DNA of 61,780 bases from Flavobacteriales bacterium (GTDB lineage Bacteria > Bacteroidota > Bacteroidia > Flavobacteriales_D > Crocinitomicaceae): assembly GCA_947462255.1 (NCBI GenBank), contig CANHOA010000018.1, positions 1-61,780 on the forward strand, read 5' to 3'. Made by a program: the position numbers and the translations under genes. Shown in pieces: positions 43,151 to 51,761 of this stretch. Under the pieces are notes generated by a model. That model ran no database searches. It saw only the letters and a program-made list of their open reading frames with translations, and was not told the DNA's origin. Position 1 is the stretch's first letter. Every line of letters begins with the position of its first letter.

Positions 43151-43717
43151 TTATTTCCCTCTTCCTCCGCCAGTTTTAACGGTAGCAACTTTTTTAACTG
43201 CGCCAGCTTTCATTGATTTTGCAGGTGGGGTTCCACTCTTAGGAACATTAGTTTTCTTTGCACTTGCTTTTTTAGGCGTAAGAGTTTCAGCTTTTTCGGT
43301 TTTGCCTTTTTCCGCCACCTCACTTACTTCTACTTCCATAATCAAAAGACCTTCTGCCAAAAGCATATTGTACCATTGAAAAAACTTCTTAATGTCTGAA
43401 AAATATACGCGATCTTTATCGTAGTTGGGCAATGTCTTTTCGAAGCTTGCTCGTAATGTTGATTCATCAGCTTTGTGCGAAGGTCCTTCTTTACCAGAAC
43501 TGATTTTGTGTAAATTGCTCAGTACGTCAATTAATTTAACATCGTCTCCAGTGGTAAAAATGCTAATATCCTCTAAAGAAGATATCTTTTCCGAGGAAAG
43601 TGCAGCAAAACGCTTCTTATCAATTAAAGATTCTACAATAACGCTATTTTTTCCCTTAGTAATTACTTTAAATAATCCTGGGCGTCCCGCAATGGAAATA
43701 ATTCCTTCTAATGTCAT
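43151..43717 (-). CDS. DUF5606 domain protein
   Basis: A 188-residue protein with the DUF5606 pattern: EGIISIAGRPGLFKVITKGKNSVIVESLIDKKRFAAL, then SSLEDISIFTTGDDVKLIDVL, and NYDKDRVYFSDIKKFFQWYNMLL. The family is largely confined to Bacteroidota and its function is unknown. The last 60 residues are a low-complexity Lys/Ala/Thr/Gly tail ending GGGRGK, which may bind nucleic acid or be disordered. It is cytoplasmic and convergent with the wbpG-like gene, with 40 bases between. Confidence 0.82.
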   Translation of the reverse strand: MTLEGIISIAGRPGLFKVITKGKNSVIVESLIDKKRFAALSSEKISSLEDISIFTTGDDVKLIDVLSNLHKISSGKEGPSHKADESTLRASFEKTLPNYDKDRVYFSDIKKFFQWYNMLLAEGLLIMEVEVSEVAEKGKTEKAETLTPKKASAKKTNVPKSGTPPAKSMKAGAVKKVATVKTGGGRGK

Positions 43718-43809
43718 TCAACTAAATTTTAGCCAAAAATATAAAATCTTTATGATTTTAAGTGATTAATTATTTATTTAGTTTAGAGGTATTCTTTATT
43801 TAATTAGAC

Positions 43810-43834
43810 TTTCCTAAATTAATCTGTACCTTTG
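43810..43834 (+). promoter_or_regulatory. Promoter of the DEAD-box helicase gene
   Basis: TTTCCTAAA (43810-43818), 8 bases, then TACCTTTG (43827-43834), a perfect TAnnTTTG -7 box 21 bases before the ATG. Element order, sequence and spacing equal those upstream of the Wzm-type gene at 24831-24855. Confidence 0.55.
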
Positions 43835-43855
43835 CACCCAATTTAAAAAAATAAA

Positions 43856-45910
43856 ATGACATTTGAAGAGCTGGGTTTGAGGAGTGAGGTACTGAAGTCG
43901 TTAGAAGATTTGGGTTTTTCAGTACCGACTCCAATCCAAGAACAAGCAATCCCACATTTAATGAAGGAAGATTGCGATTTTGTTGGGCTTGCCCAAACAG
44001 GAACAGGGAAAACGGCCGCATTTGGTCTGCCGTTAATTAGTAATATCGATACAAGCTTAAAGTTACCACAAGGCTTGATTATCTGCCCTACACGTGAGCT
44101 ATGCTTACAAATATCCAAAGATTTAGGAAACTATTCCAAATACCTTGATTGCAACATTGTGCCCGTTTACGGTGGCGCAGACATTCGCAAGCAAATGACG
44201 GATGTTAAAAAAGGTGCGCCAATTATCGTGGCAACACCAGGAAGGCTGATGGATTTGATAAAACGAAAAGTAATTCAACTTTCTCAAGTACGCTATGTAG
44301 TATTGGATGAAGCAGACGAAATGCTAAACATGGGGTTTAAAGAAGATATTGATAGTATCCTCGAAACAACACCAAATGATAAAAATGTTTGGTTGTTTTC
44401 TGCCACAATGCCTAAAGAAGTAGCGTTCATTGCGAAAAATTATATGAAAGATCCATTAGAAGTTTCTATTGGGCATAAAAATCAAAGTAATGAGAACATT
44501 GATCATATTTATTATATGGTCAAAGAAAAGGATCGATATGAGGCAGTTAAGCGTCTTATTGATTTTAATCCTTCAATTTATGGATTAATTTTTTGTCGTA
44601 CAAGGTCAGAAACGGCAACTGTTGCTCAAAAATTAAGCAGAGACGGTTACAATGCAGAGCCTCTTCACGGTGATCTTTCGCAGGCAATGCGCGATTTAGT
44701 TATGCAGCGTTTCAGAAGTAAAGAATTACAACTCCTAGTAGCCACGGATGTTGCTGCAAGAGGATTGGATATCGATAATATTACGCATGTTATCAATTAT
44801 AATCTTCCTGATGATATTGAAAATTACACGCATCGAAGTGGGCGTACAGCTCGCGCTGGAAAAAAAGGGGAGTCTTTAGTTTTAGTAAGCGCAAAAGAAT
44901 CATTTAAAATTAAGGCCATTGAACGTCAGATGCGCACCTCATTTACAAAAGGCGAAATTCCTAATGCGAAAGAGATTTGCCGAATTCAATTAATGCGTTT
45001 GATTGAAAAGGTAATCGCTACTGAAATTAGAGAAAAAGACATCACGCCATTTTTGCCAACTATCTTCGCGGAATTTGAAAATTTTTCAAAAGAAGAGGTA
45101 GTCAAAATGTTCGTTTCAGCAGAATTTAATCGATTTATTGAGTATTATGAACGTGCTGGTGACTTGAATGCATCTGCAGGTAGCTCTGATCGAGAAGATC
45201 GTGGACCTAAAGGCGAGCGTTCTAGAGGTTCTGATGAAGGAAAAACGCGGTTTTTTGTGAATATCGGACGACGAGATGGTTTCAATCCAGGGGCCCTTTT
45301 ACGTGTTATATGTGATGCCACTGGTTTAACGTCTACTGCGGTTGGAAAAATCGATATCATGACGTCATTTTCATTTTTTGAAGCAGACCAAGAGCATGCA
45401 GATAATATAATTAAGCAGGTTAATGGAACTGACTTTGATGGACATACAATAAGTATTGAAATTACCACATCTAAGGAAAGTGGAGGTGGATTTAGAGATA
45501 AAGAGCGTTCAGGCTTTGGAGGTGGTGGAGATCGTTCAAGATCTGGCGGCGGCGGCGGAAGAAGTGGTTCTTTTGGTGGCGGAGGTCGTAGCAGTTCATA
45601 TGGTGGTGGCGGCGGAGGTCGCAGCAGTTCATACGGCGGAGGCGGCGGAGGTCGTAGCAGTTCATATGGAGGCGGCGGCGCAGGTCGCAGCAGTTCATAT
45701 GGCGGAGATCGACCTAGATCAAGTGAAGGAAATGATCGTCCACGTTCAGGTGGAGCAAGTGATCGTCCGCGTTCAGGTGGAGCAAGTGATCGTCCGCGAA
45801 CAGGTGGTGGAAGTGATCGTCCAAGAACAGGCGGTGGAAGTGATCGTCCAAGAACTAGTGGTGGAGGCGATAGAAGAAATGATGGGGGTGAACGTAAAAG
45901 AAAGTTTTAG
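43856..45910 (+). CDS. DEAD-box RNA helicase (DeaD/CsdA-like)
   Basis: A 684-residue ATP-dependent RNA helicase. Two RecA domains: Q motif GFSVPTPIQEQAIP near 19-32, AQTGTGKT near 45-52, PTRELC, DEAD near 151-154, SAT near 182, and HRSGRTARAG near 325. A DbpA-type RNA-binding domain follows (about 464-538, FFVNIGRRDGFNPGALL). The tail is Gly/Arg/Ser-rich with two tandem-repeat arrays. Such proteins unwind RNA in ribosome assembly and at low temperature; the tail likely adds RNA affinity and may drive condensate formation. A good promoter precedes it, and typA follows within 10 bases, so a stress-related operon is plausible. Confidence 0.95.
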   Translation: MTFEELGLRSEVLKSLEDLGFSVPTPIQEQAIPHLMKEDCDFVGLAQTGTGKTAAFGLPLISNIDTSLKLPQGLIICPTRELCLQISKDLGNYSKYLDCNIVPVYGGADIRKQMTDVKKGAPIIVATPGRLMDLIKRKVIQLSQVRYVVLDEADEMLNMGFKEDIDSILETTPNDKNVWLFSATMPKEVAFIAKNYMKDPLEVSIGHKNQSNENIDHIYYMVKEKDRYEAVKRLIDFNPSIYGLIFCRTRSETATVAQKLSRDGYNAEPLHGDLSQAMRDLVMQRFRSKELQLLVATDVAARGLDIDNITHVINYNLPDDIENYTHRSGRTARAGKKGESLVLVSAKESFKIKAIERQMRTSFTKGEIPNAKEICRIQLMRLIEKVIATEIREKDITPFLPTIFAEFENFSKEEVVKMFVSAEFNRFIEYYERAGDLNASAGSSDREDRGPKGERSRGSDEGKTRFFVNIGRRDGFNPGALLRVICDATGLTSTAVGKIDIMTSFSFFEADQEHADNIIKQVNGTDFDGHTISIEITTSKESGGGFRDKERSGFGGGGDRSRSGGGGGRSGSFGGGGRSSSYGGGGGGRSSSYGGGGGGRSSSYGGGGAGRSSSYGGDRPRSSEGNDRPRSGGASDRPRSGGASDRPRTGGGSDRPRTGGGSDRPRTSGGGDRRNDGGERKRKF
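45579..45711 (+). repeat. 33-bp tandem repeats in the helicase tail
   Basis: The string GCAGTTCATA recurs at 45591, 45624, 45657 and 45690, a strict 33-base period encoding repeats of a Gly-rich unit with RSSSYGG. The copies differ mainly by silent changes and one Gly-to-Ala change. Confidence 0.9.
45734..45868 (+). repeat. 27-bp tandem repeats in the helicase tail
   Basis: GATCGTCC recurs at 45734, 45761, 45788, 45815 and 45842, a strict 27-base period encoding nine-residue units such as GGASDRPRS and GGGSDRPRT. It is separate from the 33-bp array just upstream. Confidence 0.9.
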
Positions 45911-45919
45911 AAATTAAAG

Positions 45920-47719
45920 ATGGAAATTAGAAACATAGCAATAATTGCACACGTCGATCATGGTAAGACAACCTTGGTTGATAAAATGATTGAAGCAGGG
46001 AATTTTTTAAATGAGCGTGATCGCCCAACGGGTGAATTAATCATGGATAATAATGATTTGGAACGCGAAAGAGGCATCACTATCGTCTCCAAGAATGTTT
46101 CCGTTTCTTATAAGGGCACTAAAATTAATATCATTGATACTCCAGGTCACGCGGATTTCGGTGGCGAGGTAGAGCGTGTATTGAATATGGCCGATGGTGT
46201 TTGTCTTTTGGTTGATGCATTTGAAGGTCCTATGCCCCAAACTAGATTTGTACTAGGTAAAGCTCTTTCAATGGGCTTAAATCCATTAGTGGTAATCAAT
46301 AAAGTTGATAAGGATAACTGCACGCCTGAAGAAGTAAACGAAAAGGTGTTTGATTTAATGTTTGAATTGGATGCAACGGAAGAACAATTAAATTTTCCTA
46401 CTATTTACGGATCTGCTAAAAACGGGTGGATGTCGACAGATTGGAAAACGCCGACTGATTCAATTTCTCCCTTATTAGATGAAATTTTAAACTATTTTAA
46501 GCCTCCTGTAATTGAAGAAGGTAATACGCAAATGCTCTTAACTTCCTTAGACTACTCATCTTATGTTGGTAGAATTGCAATCGGAAGATTAAGTCGTGGT
46601 GTAATCAAAGAAAACCAAAATGTTATTTTAACTAAACGTGATGGTGCCCAAGAGAAGCATCGTATAAAAGAGGTATTCGTGTTTGATGGTTTGGAAAAAA
46701 GAAAAGTTGAGTCAGTTACGCCAGGTGATATTTGTGCGATAACGGGCTTAGATGGTTTTGAAATTGGAGATGCTGTTTGTGATGCTGAAAATCCGGAGGC
46801 ATTAGCAACCATTCAGTTGGATGAACCTACAATGTCAATGTTGTTTACTATCAATGATTCGCCATTTTTTGGAAAAGAAGGAAAATTTGTAACCTCAAGG
46901 CACATTCAAGAGCGTTTACATAAAGAATTAGAGAAGAATTTAGCACTACGTGTTTTAGATACAGATAAAGCAGATCGTTGGATGGTTTATGGTCGTGGTG
47001 TATTGCATTTATCGGTTTTAATCGAAACAATGCGACGTGAAGGATATGAAATGCAAGTAGGTCAACCTCAAGTAGTTTTTAAGGAAATTGATGGAAAAAG
47101 ATGTGAGCCAATTGAAGAATTGACGATCGATTTACCAGAAGAGTTTGGAGGTACAGCTGTTGAAGCGGTAACAAAACGAAAAGGTGAAATGACCAATATG
47201 GCACCAAAAGGTACACGGATGATTATTCAGTTTTTAATTCCGTCTAGAGGTATTATCGGCCTTCGAAGCTACTTGTTAACCCAAACGGGAGGTGAAGCAA
47301 TCATGACACATCGATTCTTAGATTATCAACCATTCAAAGGGGAAATTCCTGGTCGTCAAAACGGATCAATGATTTCTTTGGAGCAAGGAATGTCAATACC
47401 TTTTTCTTTAAATAATTTGCAGGAACGTGGAAAGTTTTTTGTTTCGCCAAATGAAGATATTTATGAAGGACAGGTTATCGGCGAAAATTCTAGGGCAGGT
47501 GATTTGTGTGTTAATGTGACCAAGACAAAGAAAATGTCAAACATGCGTTCTTCTGGAGCGGATGAAAAGGTACGTTTAGCTCCACCTAAATTATTTAGTT
47601 TGGAAGAATGTTTGGAATACATCCAAGGAGATGAATACGTGGAGGTAACTCCTAAGTCTCTTCGAATTCGTAAAATTTTCTTAAAAGAAACGGATCGAAA
47701 ACGCTCTGGAAAATCTTAA
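45920..47719 (+). CDS. typA: Translational GTPase TypA/BipA
   Basis: A 599-residue ribosome-binding GTPase of the EF-G family, involved in ribosome assembly and stress adaptation. The G domain has G1 AHVDHGKTT near 10-18, RGITI in switch I, DTPGHADFGGEVERVL near 72-87 and NKVDKDNC. Domain II, the EF-G-like domains and the TypA-specific C-terminal domain (RAGDLCVNVTKTKKMSNMRSSGADEKVRLAPP) are all present; the length is normal. It starts nine bases after the helicase stop. It ends in a TTAA shared with the convergent permease gene. Confidence 0.96.
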   Translation: MEIRNIAIIAHVDHGKTTLVDKMIEAGNFLNERDRPTGELIMDNNDLERERGITIVSKNVSVSYKGTKINIIDTPGHADFGGEVERVLNMADGVCLLVDAFEGPMPQTRFVLGKALSMGLNPLVVINKVDKDNCTPEEVNEKVFDLMFELDATEEQLNFPTIYGSAKNGWMSTDWKTPTDSISPLLDEILNYFKPPVIEEGNTQMLLTSLDYSSYVGRIAIGRLSRGVIKENQNVILTKRDGAQEKHRIKEVFVFDGLEKRKVESVTPGDICAITGLDGFEIGDAVCDAENPEALATIQLDEPTMSMLFTINDSPFFGKEGKFVTSRHIQERLHKELEKNLALRVLDTDKADRWMVYGRGVLHLSVLIETMRREGYEMQVGQPQVVFKEIDGKRCEPIEELTIDLPEEFGGTAVEAVTKRKGEMTNMAPKGTRMIIQFLIPSRGIIGLRSYLLTQTGGEAIMTHRFLDYQPFKGEIPGRQNGSMISLEQGMSIPFSLNNLQERGKFFVSPNEDIYEGQVIGENSRAGDLCVNVTKTKKMSNMRSSGADEKVRLAPPKLFSLEECLEYIQGDEYVEVTPKSLRIRKIFLKETDRKRSGKS

Positions 47720-49395
47720 TTAAATTTAATTGATTTTATTGGGCTTATTCTGCTGATCACAATACTTGGGATCAATAAAGCACTTATGCATACGGTAAAT
47801 GAAACAACGTTCAACAATAACCATTGAATGACATTCAATTGCATTGGGACTTGGCTTAAATAATATACACTAGGATCGAGTTTAATTATTCCAAAGTTTG
47901 CTTGAAGATAGTAAATTAGTAAACCGAATAAGTTCCCATAGATCATTCCTTTTAAAATTAGAGCCCCAGCTTGAAAAATGAATATTTTTCGAATACTCCA
48001 GTCTGTTGCTCCCATCGATTTTAATATGCCAATAAAATTAGTCCTAACCACAATCATTACTAAGAGTGCTGAGCCCATGTTTATTATTCCAATAATGATC
48101 ATTAAGCTCAAGATAATGGCAACGTTAATATCCAAAAAACTTAGCCAATTAAATAAATCTTGTTCTTGCTCAATAATTGATTTTACAGTGATTAAATCAC
48201 CATTTTCTGTGGGATTCATTTCTAAGTGCTTGGCTAATTCACTCTTGATCTTATCATGGTCATTCCAATCGTTTAATTGAACTTCGTACCCTGCAATATA
48301 TTTATGCCAAGTTCCTTTTCCCTCTCTAATCGATATTTGCAATTCTCCTTTTTCTAGTAAAATAGCGTAGTTAGATCCTGATTCATTGCTGGCAATTTTC
48401 GTGAGTTCTTTTTCTTCATTTAATAAAATCGGTGAATTTAGATTGGTTTTATGTATGGTAATGATTGATGTGTCAACGGGCAATAAGGTAGCACTTGACT
48501 TATCAAACTGATAAACAATAACCCGAAAGGTAGTGTCAATAAAATTCGCAAGAATGGCTTTCCCTTGATATTTATCTGGACCTTGGCCCCAATCGAAACT
48601 TAGGTTATCCGTTTTTCCTGCTACATCAGCTCTTATAATTATCCGATTCTGAAAAAGTGTATCATCAATAGATATAGTGGTTGATATACCATAATCATTT
48701 AATTTTTGAATATGTCGGATATCACAAAAAATCATTTTTTTATCGTAATCTTCAAATCCAGTATCAAAAATGCCAACAATCTTAAATTTTCGCATTATTG
48801 GTTTTTCTTTAACAAAAAAGAAAGAAACCGATTGATTTAATGTTAGGTTCAAGGTCTTGCAAATTTTTCTTGATAAGATAATTTCATCCGTCGGTGTACC
48901 TCCAAACATCTTCGGGATCCTTCCTGATACTAAGTTTTTCGAAATGAAATCCCAATTATACTTACTTTCTACACCCTTCATCATAATGCCTAACACTTCT
49001 TGTTTTTGTACAATGGTGTCTTTTCCGGAATTTAGTCGAATGGTGTCTGTATAGTTCGAAGATTGAATTAAGCCGGGTTTATAGGCTACTGCATTGGTAT
49101 TATTTATACCGGAAATTCCACTTAGATAAGAAGTGATTCTTTCGGATTTTTGTATGGGTTCACATTCAATGATAGAACTAAAGCCTGCTTTTGTTAAAAT
49201 AATGGGAGCGGAGTAGCCTGTAACTTTTTGTCGTATTTCGTTTTGGAATCCTGTGACAATCGCTAGAGTAACTAAGTTAACAACAATTGATAGTGCAATA
49301 CTTATTACTGCTATACGTAAAATTGGTTTAGAAACTTTAATACCTTGCGCTTTGGAAAAACGGATACGTTTTGATATGAAGAATTCGAAAGACAA
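47716..49395 (-). CDS. FtsX-like / LolCE-type ABC transporter permease
   Basis: A 559-residue membrane protein. Helix one is near 27-52 (ILRIAVISIALSIVVNLVTLAIVTGF), followed by a large periplasmic domain and three C-terminal helices (NVAIILSLMIIIGIINMGSALLVMIVV; a pair at the end). The IGILKSMGATDWSIRKIFIFQAG stretch is the FtsX/MacB coupling region. It resembles LolC/LolE, which release lipoproteins from the inner membrane, but is longer in the periplasmic part. No ATPase gene is adjacent. Its 5' end overlaps the divergent NamZ-like gene by 20 bases. Confidence 0.85.
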   Translation of the reverse strand: MSFEFFISKRIRFSKAQGIKVSKPILRIAVISIALSIVVNLVTLAIVTGFQNEIRQKVTGYSAPIILTKAGFSSIIECEPIQKSERITSYLSGISGINNTNAVAYKPGLIQSSNYTDTIRLNSGKDTIVQKQEVLGIMMKGVESKYNWDFISKNLVSGRIPKMFGGTPTDEIILSRKICKTLNLTLNQSVSFFFVKEKPIMRKFKIVGIFDTGFEDYDKKMIFCDIRHIQKLNDYGISTTISIDDTLFQNRIIIRADVAGKTDNLSFDWGQGPDKYQGKAILANFIDTTFRVIVYQFDKSSATLLPVDTSIITIHKTNLNSPILLNEEKELTKIASNESGSNYAILLEKGELQISIREGKGTWHKYIAGYEVQLNDWNDHDKIKSELAKHLEMNPTENGDLITVKSIIEQEQDLFNWLSFLDINVAIILSLMIIIGIINMGSALLVMIVVRTNFIGILKSMGATDWSIRKIFIFQAGALILKGMIYGNLFGLLIYYLQANFGIIKLDPSVYYLSQVPMQLNVIQWLLLNVVSFTVCISALLIPSIVISRISPIKSIKFN

Positions 49396-50677
49396 TATAC
49401 TTACAATTAAGTTTCAAAAATACGCAAAGCAATTATGCCTTGAAACTATTTTATTGATTTTACTTTCCGCATGTAATTTAGGGGTTGGTGTTGATTATAG
49501 CAATAAGGGTTCTATTGTTGTTTACGACGAACCTAAAACTTGGATTGATTTTGATGCCCCAATTCCTATATTGACGAATAAAGTTCCTCAATTAGGAATC
49601 GATCGATTGCATCTTTTCGTTGATTCGTTGAAAGGAAAAAGAATTGCAATTGTTTGTAATCAAACTTCAATGGTTAAGGATGTCCATTTGCTAGACACTT
49701 TGTTAGCGTTAAATTTAAATGTGGTGAAAGTGTTCTCGCCTGAACATGGGTTTCGTGGTGATATAAGCGCAGGGGAAAAAGTGAGCAGTTCAATTGATCC
49801 TAAAACTGGGATTCCTCTAGTTTCGTTGTATGGGACGCATAAAAAACCAGTTGAAAGTGATTTAAGTGATGTGGACATTGTAATTTTTGATATCCAAGAT
49901 GTTGGGGTTCGCTTTTACACTTTTCTTTCAACGATGCACTTTGTGATGGAGGCTTGTGCTGAAAATGGAAAACAGATGGTTGTTCTTGATCGCCCTAATC
50001 CAAATGCACATTATATTGATGGACCAATTTTGGAGCCTGCCTATAAATCTTTTGTAGGAATGCACCCTGTACCAATTGTTTATGGAATGACTATCGGAGA
50101 ATATGCACTAATGATAAATGGTGAGGGATGGCTAGACAAAAAGCTTACGTGTAAGTTATGGATTATTCCATGTAAAAATTACACCCATAAAACTAAATAT
50201 GTATTGCCTATTCCACCATCTCCTAACTTACGATCGGAACTGGCCATCTCCTTATATCCAAGTTTATGTCTTTTTGAAGCAACTACCGTGAGTGTTGGTA
50301 GGGGTACAGATCAACCATTTGAAGTGTATGGCCATCCAAAATTTCCAAATTCTGAATTTAAATTTTCACCTAAGCCACAGTTTGGCGCTAGTAATCCTCC
50401 TCAAGCATATTGTATTTGTAATGGGTTTAATTTAGCATCATCTTTAGCGAAAAGAAGTTATGAAATTAATCTAAACTACTTAATAAATGCACGTGATTTA
50501 TTAGGGGATTCTATTGAATTTATTGATCAAGGCGCTTTTTTTAACCGCTTAGCCGGTAATGCTATCCTAAAAGAGCAATTCGCTAAAGGTTGGTCGGCTA
50601 AAGAAATCCGATCTACGTGGAAACCAGGATTAGAGGAGTTTAAGAGTATTAGAAAGAAATACTTATTGTATAATTAA
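49376..50677 (+). CDS. NamZ-like (DUF1343, GH171) exo-N-acetylmuramidase lipoprotein
   Basis: A lipoprotein of 433 residues from ATG 49376, where a signal peptide and lipobox ending at Cys33 (LLSAC) begin; the frame is open further upstream but inside the divergent permease gene. The mature protein has the DUF1343 hallmarks: KRIAIVCNQTSM, VFSPEHGFRGDISAGEKV, VSLYGTHKKP, DIQDVGVRFYTFLST, LDRPNPNAHYIDGPILEP and RGTDQPFEVYGHP. The family includes NamZ, which releases terminal MurNAc in peptidoglycan recycling. Whether this copy acts on its own wall or on shed wall is unknown. It shares its TTAA stop with convergent purE. Confidence 0.88.
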   Translation: MKNSKDNILTIKFQKYAKQLCLETILLILLSACNLGVGVDYSNKGSIVVYDEPKTWIDFDAPIPILTNKVPQLGIDRLHLFVDSLKGKRIAIVCNQTSMVKDVHLLDTLLALNLNVVKVFSPEHGFRGDISAGEKVSSSIDPKTGIPLVSLYGTHKKPVESDLSDVDIVIFDIQDVGVRFYTFLSTMHFVMEACAENGKQMVVLDRPNPNAHYIDGPILEPAYKSFVGMHPVPIVYGMTIGEYALMINGEGWLDKKLTCKLWIIPCKNYTHKTKYVLPIPPSPNLRSELAISLYPSLCLFEATTVSVGRGTDQPFEVYGHPKFPNSEFKFSPKPQFGASNPPQAYCICNGFNLASSLAKRSYEINLNYLINARDLLGDSIEFIDQGAFFNRLAGNAILKEQFAKGWSAKEIRSTWKPGLEEFKSIRKKYLLYN

Positions 50678-51156
50678 TGCAGGTCTTTACTGCTTTTTTC
50701 TACATCATCTCTCATTTTTGCAGCATATTGCTCTAAGGTCGATTGGAGGCTGGTATCGGAAATACTAAGGATACGTGCAGCAAGAATCCCGGCATTTTTA
50801 CTTGCATTTAAAGCAACTGTTGCAACAGGAATACCATTTGGCATTTGTAGGATGCTTAAAATACTGTCCCATCCATCGATTGAGTTACTTGATTTTATTG
50901 GAACACCTATTACCGGCAAGGTAGTTAGCGATGCAACCATTCCCGGAAGGTGTGCTGCTCCTCCTGCTCCAGCAATAATCACTTTATACCCTTTTCCTGC
51001 TGCTCCTTTGGCAAAAGCCATCATTTTCTCTGGAGTCCTGTGTGCAGAAACTACTTCAATGTCAGCGCCAACTCCCAACTCATCTAATAGTTCTTTTGCC
51101 GCCTTCATCGTTGGGAAATCAGATGCACTTCCCATAATTATCGCTACTGGATTCAT
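50674..51156 (-). CDS. purE: N5-carboxyaminoimidazole ribonucleotide mutase
   Basis: A 160-residue class I PurE, which rearranges N5-CAIR to CAIR in purine synthesis. Conserved parts are visible: IIMGSASDFPTMKAAKELLDELG, VVSAHRTPEKMMAFAKGA with the catalytic His, IAGAGGAAHLPGMVASLTTLPVIGVPI, and QMPNGIPVATVALNASKNAGILAARIL. It overlaps the preceding TatA-like gene by 4 bases, so it is coupled to it. No purK is seen in this window. Confidence 0.96.
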   Translation of the reverse strand: MNPVAIIMGSASDFPTMKAAKELLDELGVGADIEVVSAHRTPEKMMAFAKGAAGKGYKVIIAGAGGAAHLPGMVASLTTLPVIGVPIKSSNSIDGWDSILSILQMPNGIPVATVALNASKNAGILAARILSISDTSLQSTLEQYAAKMRDDVEKSSKDLH

Positions 51157-51644
51157 GTTACTTTATTTTTTTGATCACTACTATTGCTATCTACTTCTAG
51201 TGTTGTATTGTCTACTGTTTTACTTTCAGTCGGCATTGTATTTTCTGATATTGTATTGTCTGATGTTGTATTGTCTATGGTTGTATTTTTAACTGTTTTA
51301 TCTTCAGTCGGTATTGTATTTTCAATCGATTTTTTATTGGTCGAATTATCATAATGAATCGTATTTTCAATTTCTGAATATATCTGATCCATCGGTCCAA
51401 CTAATTCTTCTTGTTTCTCTATCAAGATGTTTTTTAGATTCAAATCTTTTCCAATATCGACACCAGACTTTTTTATTTCATTTTGAATTTCTGAGGTAGC
51501 ATTCCTGATTTGATACAAGCCTTTCCCTAAGGTTTTTGCTATACCAGGGATGCTTTTCGATCCAAAAAAAATCAAAATGAATAAGAAAATTACAACAATT
51601 TCAGATCCAGAGACATCATTCAAAAATAATGGTAAGTTCATCAT
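51153..51644 (-). CDS. TatA/TatB-like twin-arginine translocase subunit
   Basis: A protein of 163 residues. ATG 51644 is chosen; the open frame starts with a TTG further upstream (51662). The short hydrophobic helix (SEIVVIFLFILIFFGSKSIPGIAKTLG) followed by an amphipathic helix with GLYQIRNATSEIQNEIKKS is the TatA/E pattern, including the FFGSKSIP hinge. The remaining 100 residues are unusual: a Thr/Asn/Asp/Ser-rich tail built from loose repeats such as TVDNTT and SDNTISENTM. It overlaps purE by 4 bases. TatA is expected; a TatB role cannot be excluded, and no tatC is seen here. Confidence 0.85.
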   Translation of the reverse strand: MMNLPLFLNDVSGSEIVVIFLFILIFFGSKSIPGIAKTLGKGLYQIRNATSEIQNEIKKSGVDIGKDLNLKNILIEKQEELVGPMDQIYSEIENTIHYDNSTNKKSIENTIPTEDKTVKNTTIDNTTSDNTISENTMPTESKTVDNTTLEVDSNSSDQKNKVT

Positions 51645-51704
51645 ATAGCCAATCGTATACAAAGGTACAATTTTATATCAATTGTCTTATTTACAAATCT
51701 TACT

Positions 51705-51736
51705 AAATAAAAAAAGAGGACCGAAGCCCTCTTTTT
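51705..51736 (-). terminator. Rho-independent terminator of the subtilisin gene
   Basis: A 9-bp stem AAAAAGAGG (51711-51719) with CCTCTTTTT (51728-51736) has a GC-containing 8-nt loop. Read on the minus strand it is followed by seven Ts. It lies 26 bases after the stop of the subtilisin gene and separates it from the TatA-like gene. Confidence 0.85.
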
Positions 51737-51761
51737 ACATGAATATAGAAATACCGTTTGA

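Noticed and set aside
45456..45917. Valine/alanine-rich open frame over the helicase tail
   Set aside because: It is an out-of-frame reading of the tandem repeats; the helicase frame is the real one.
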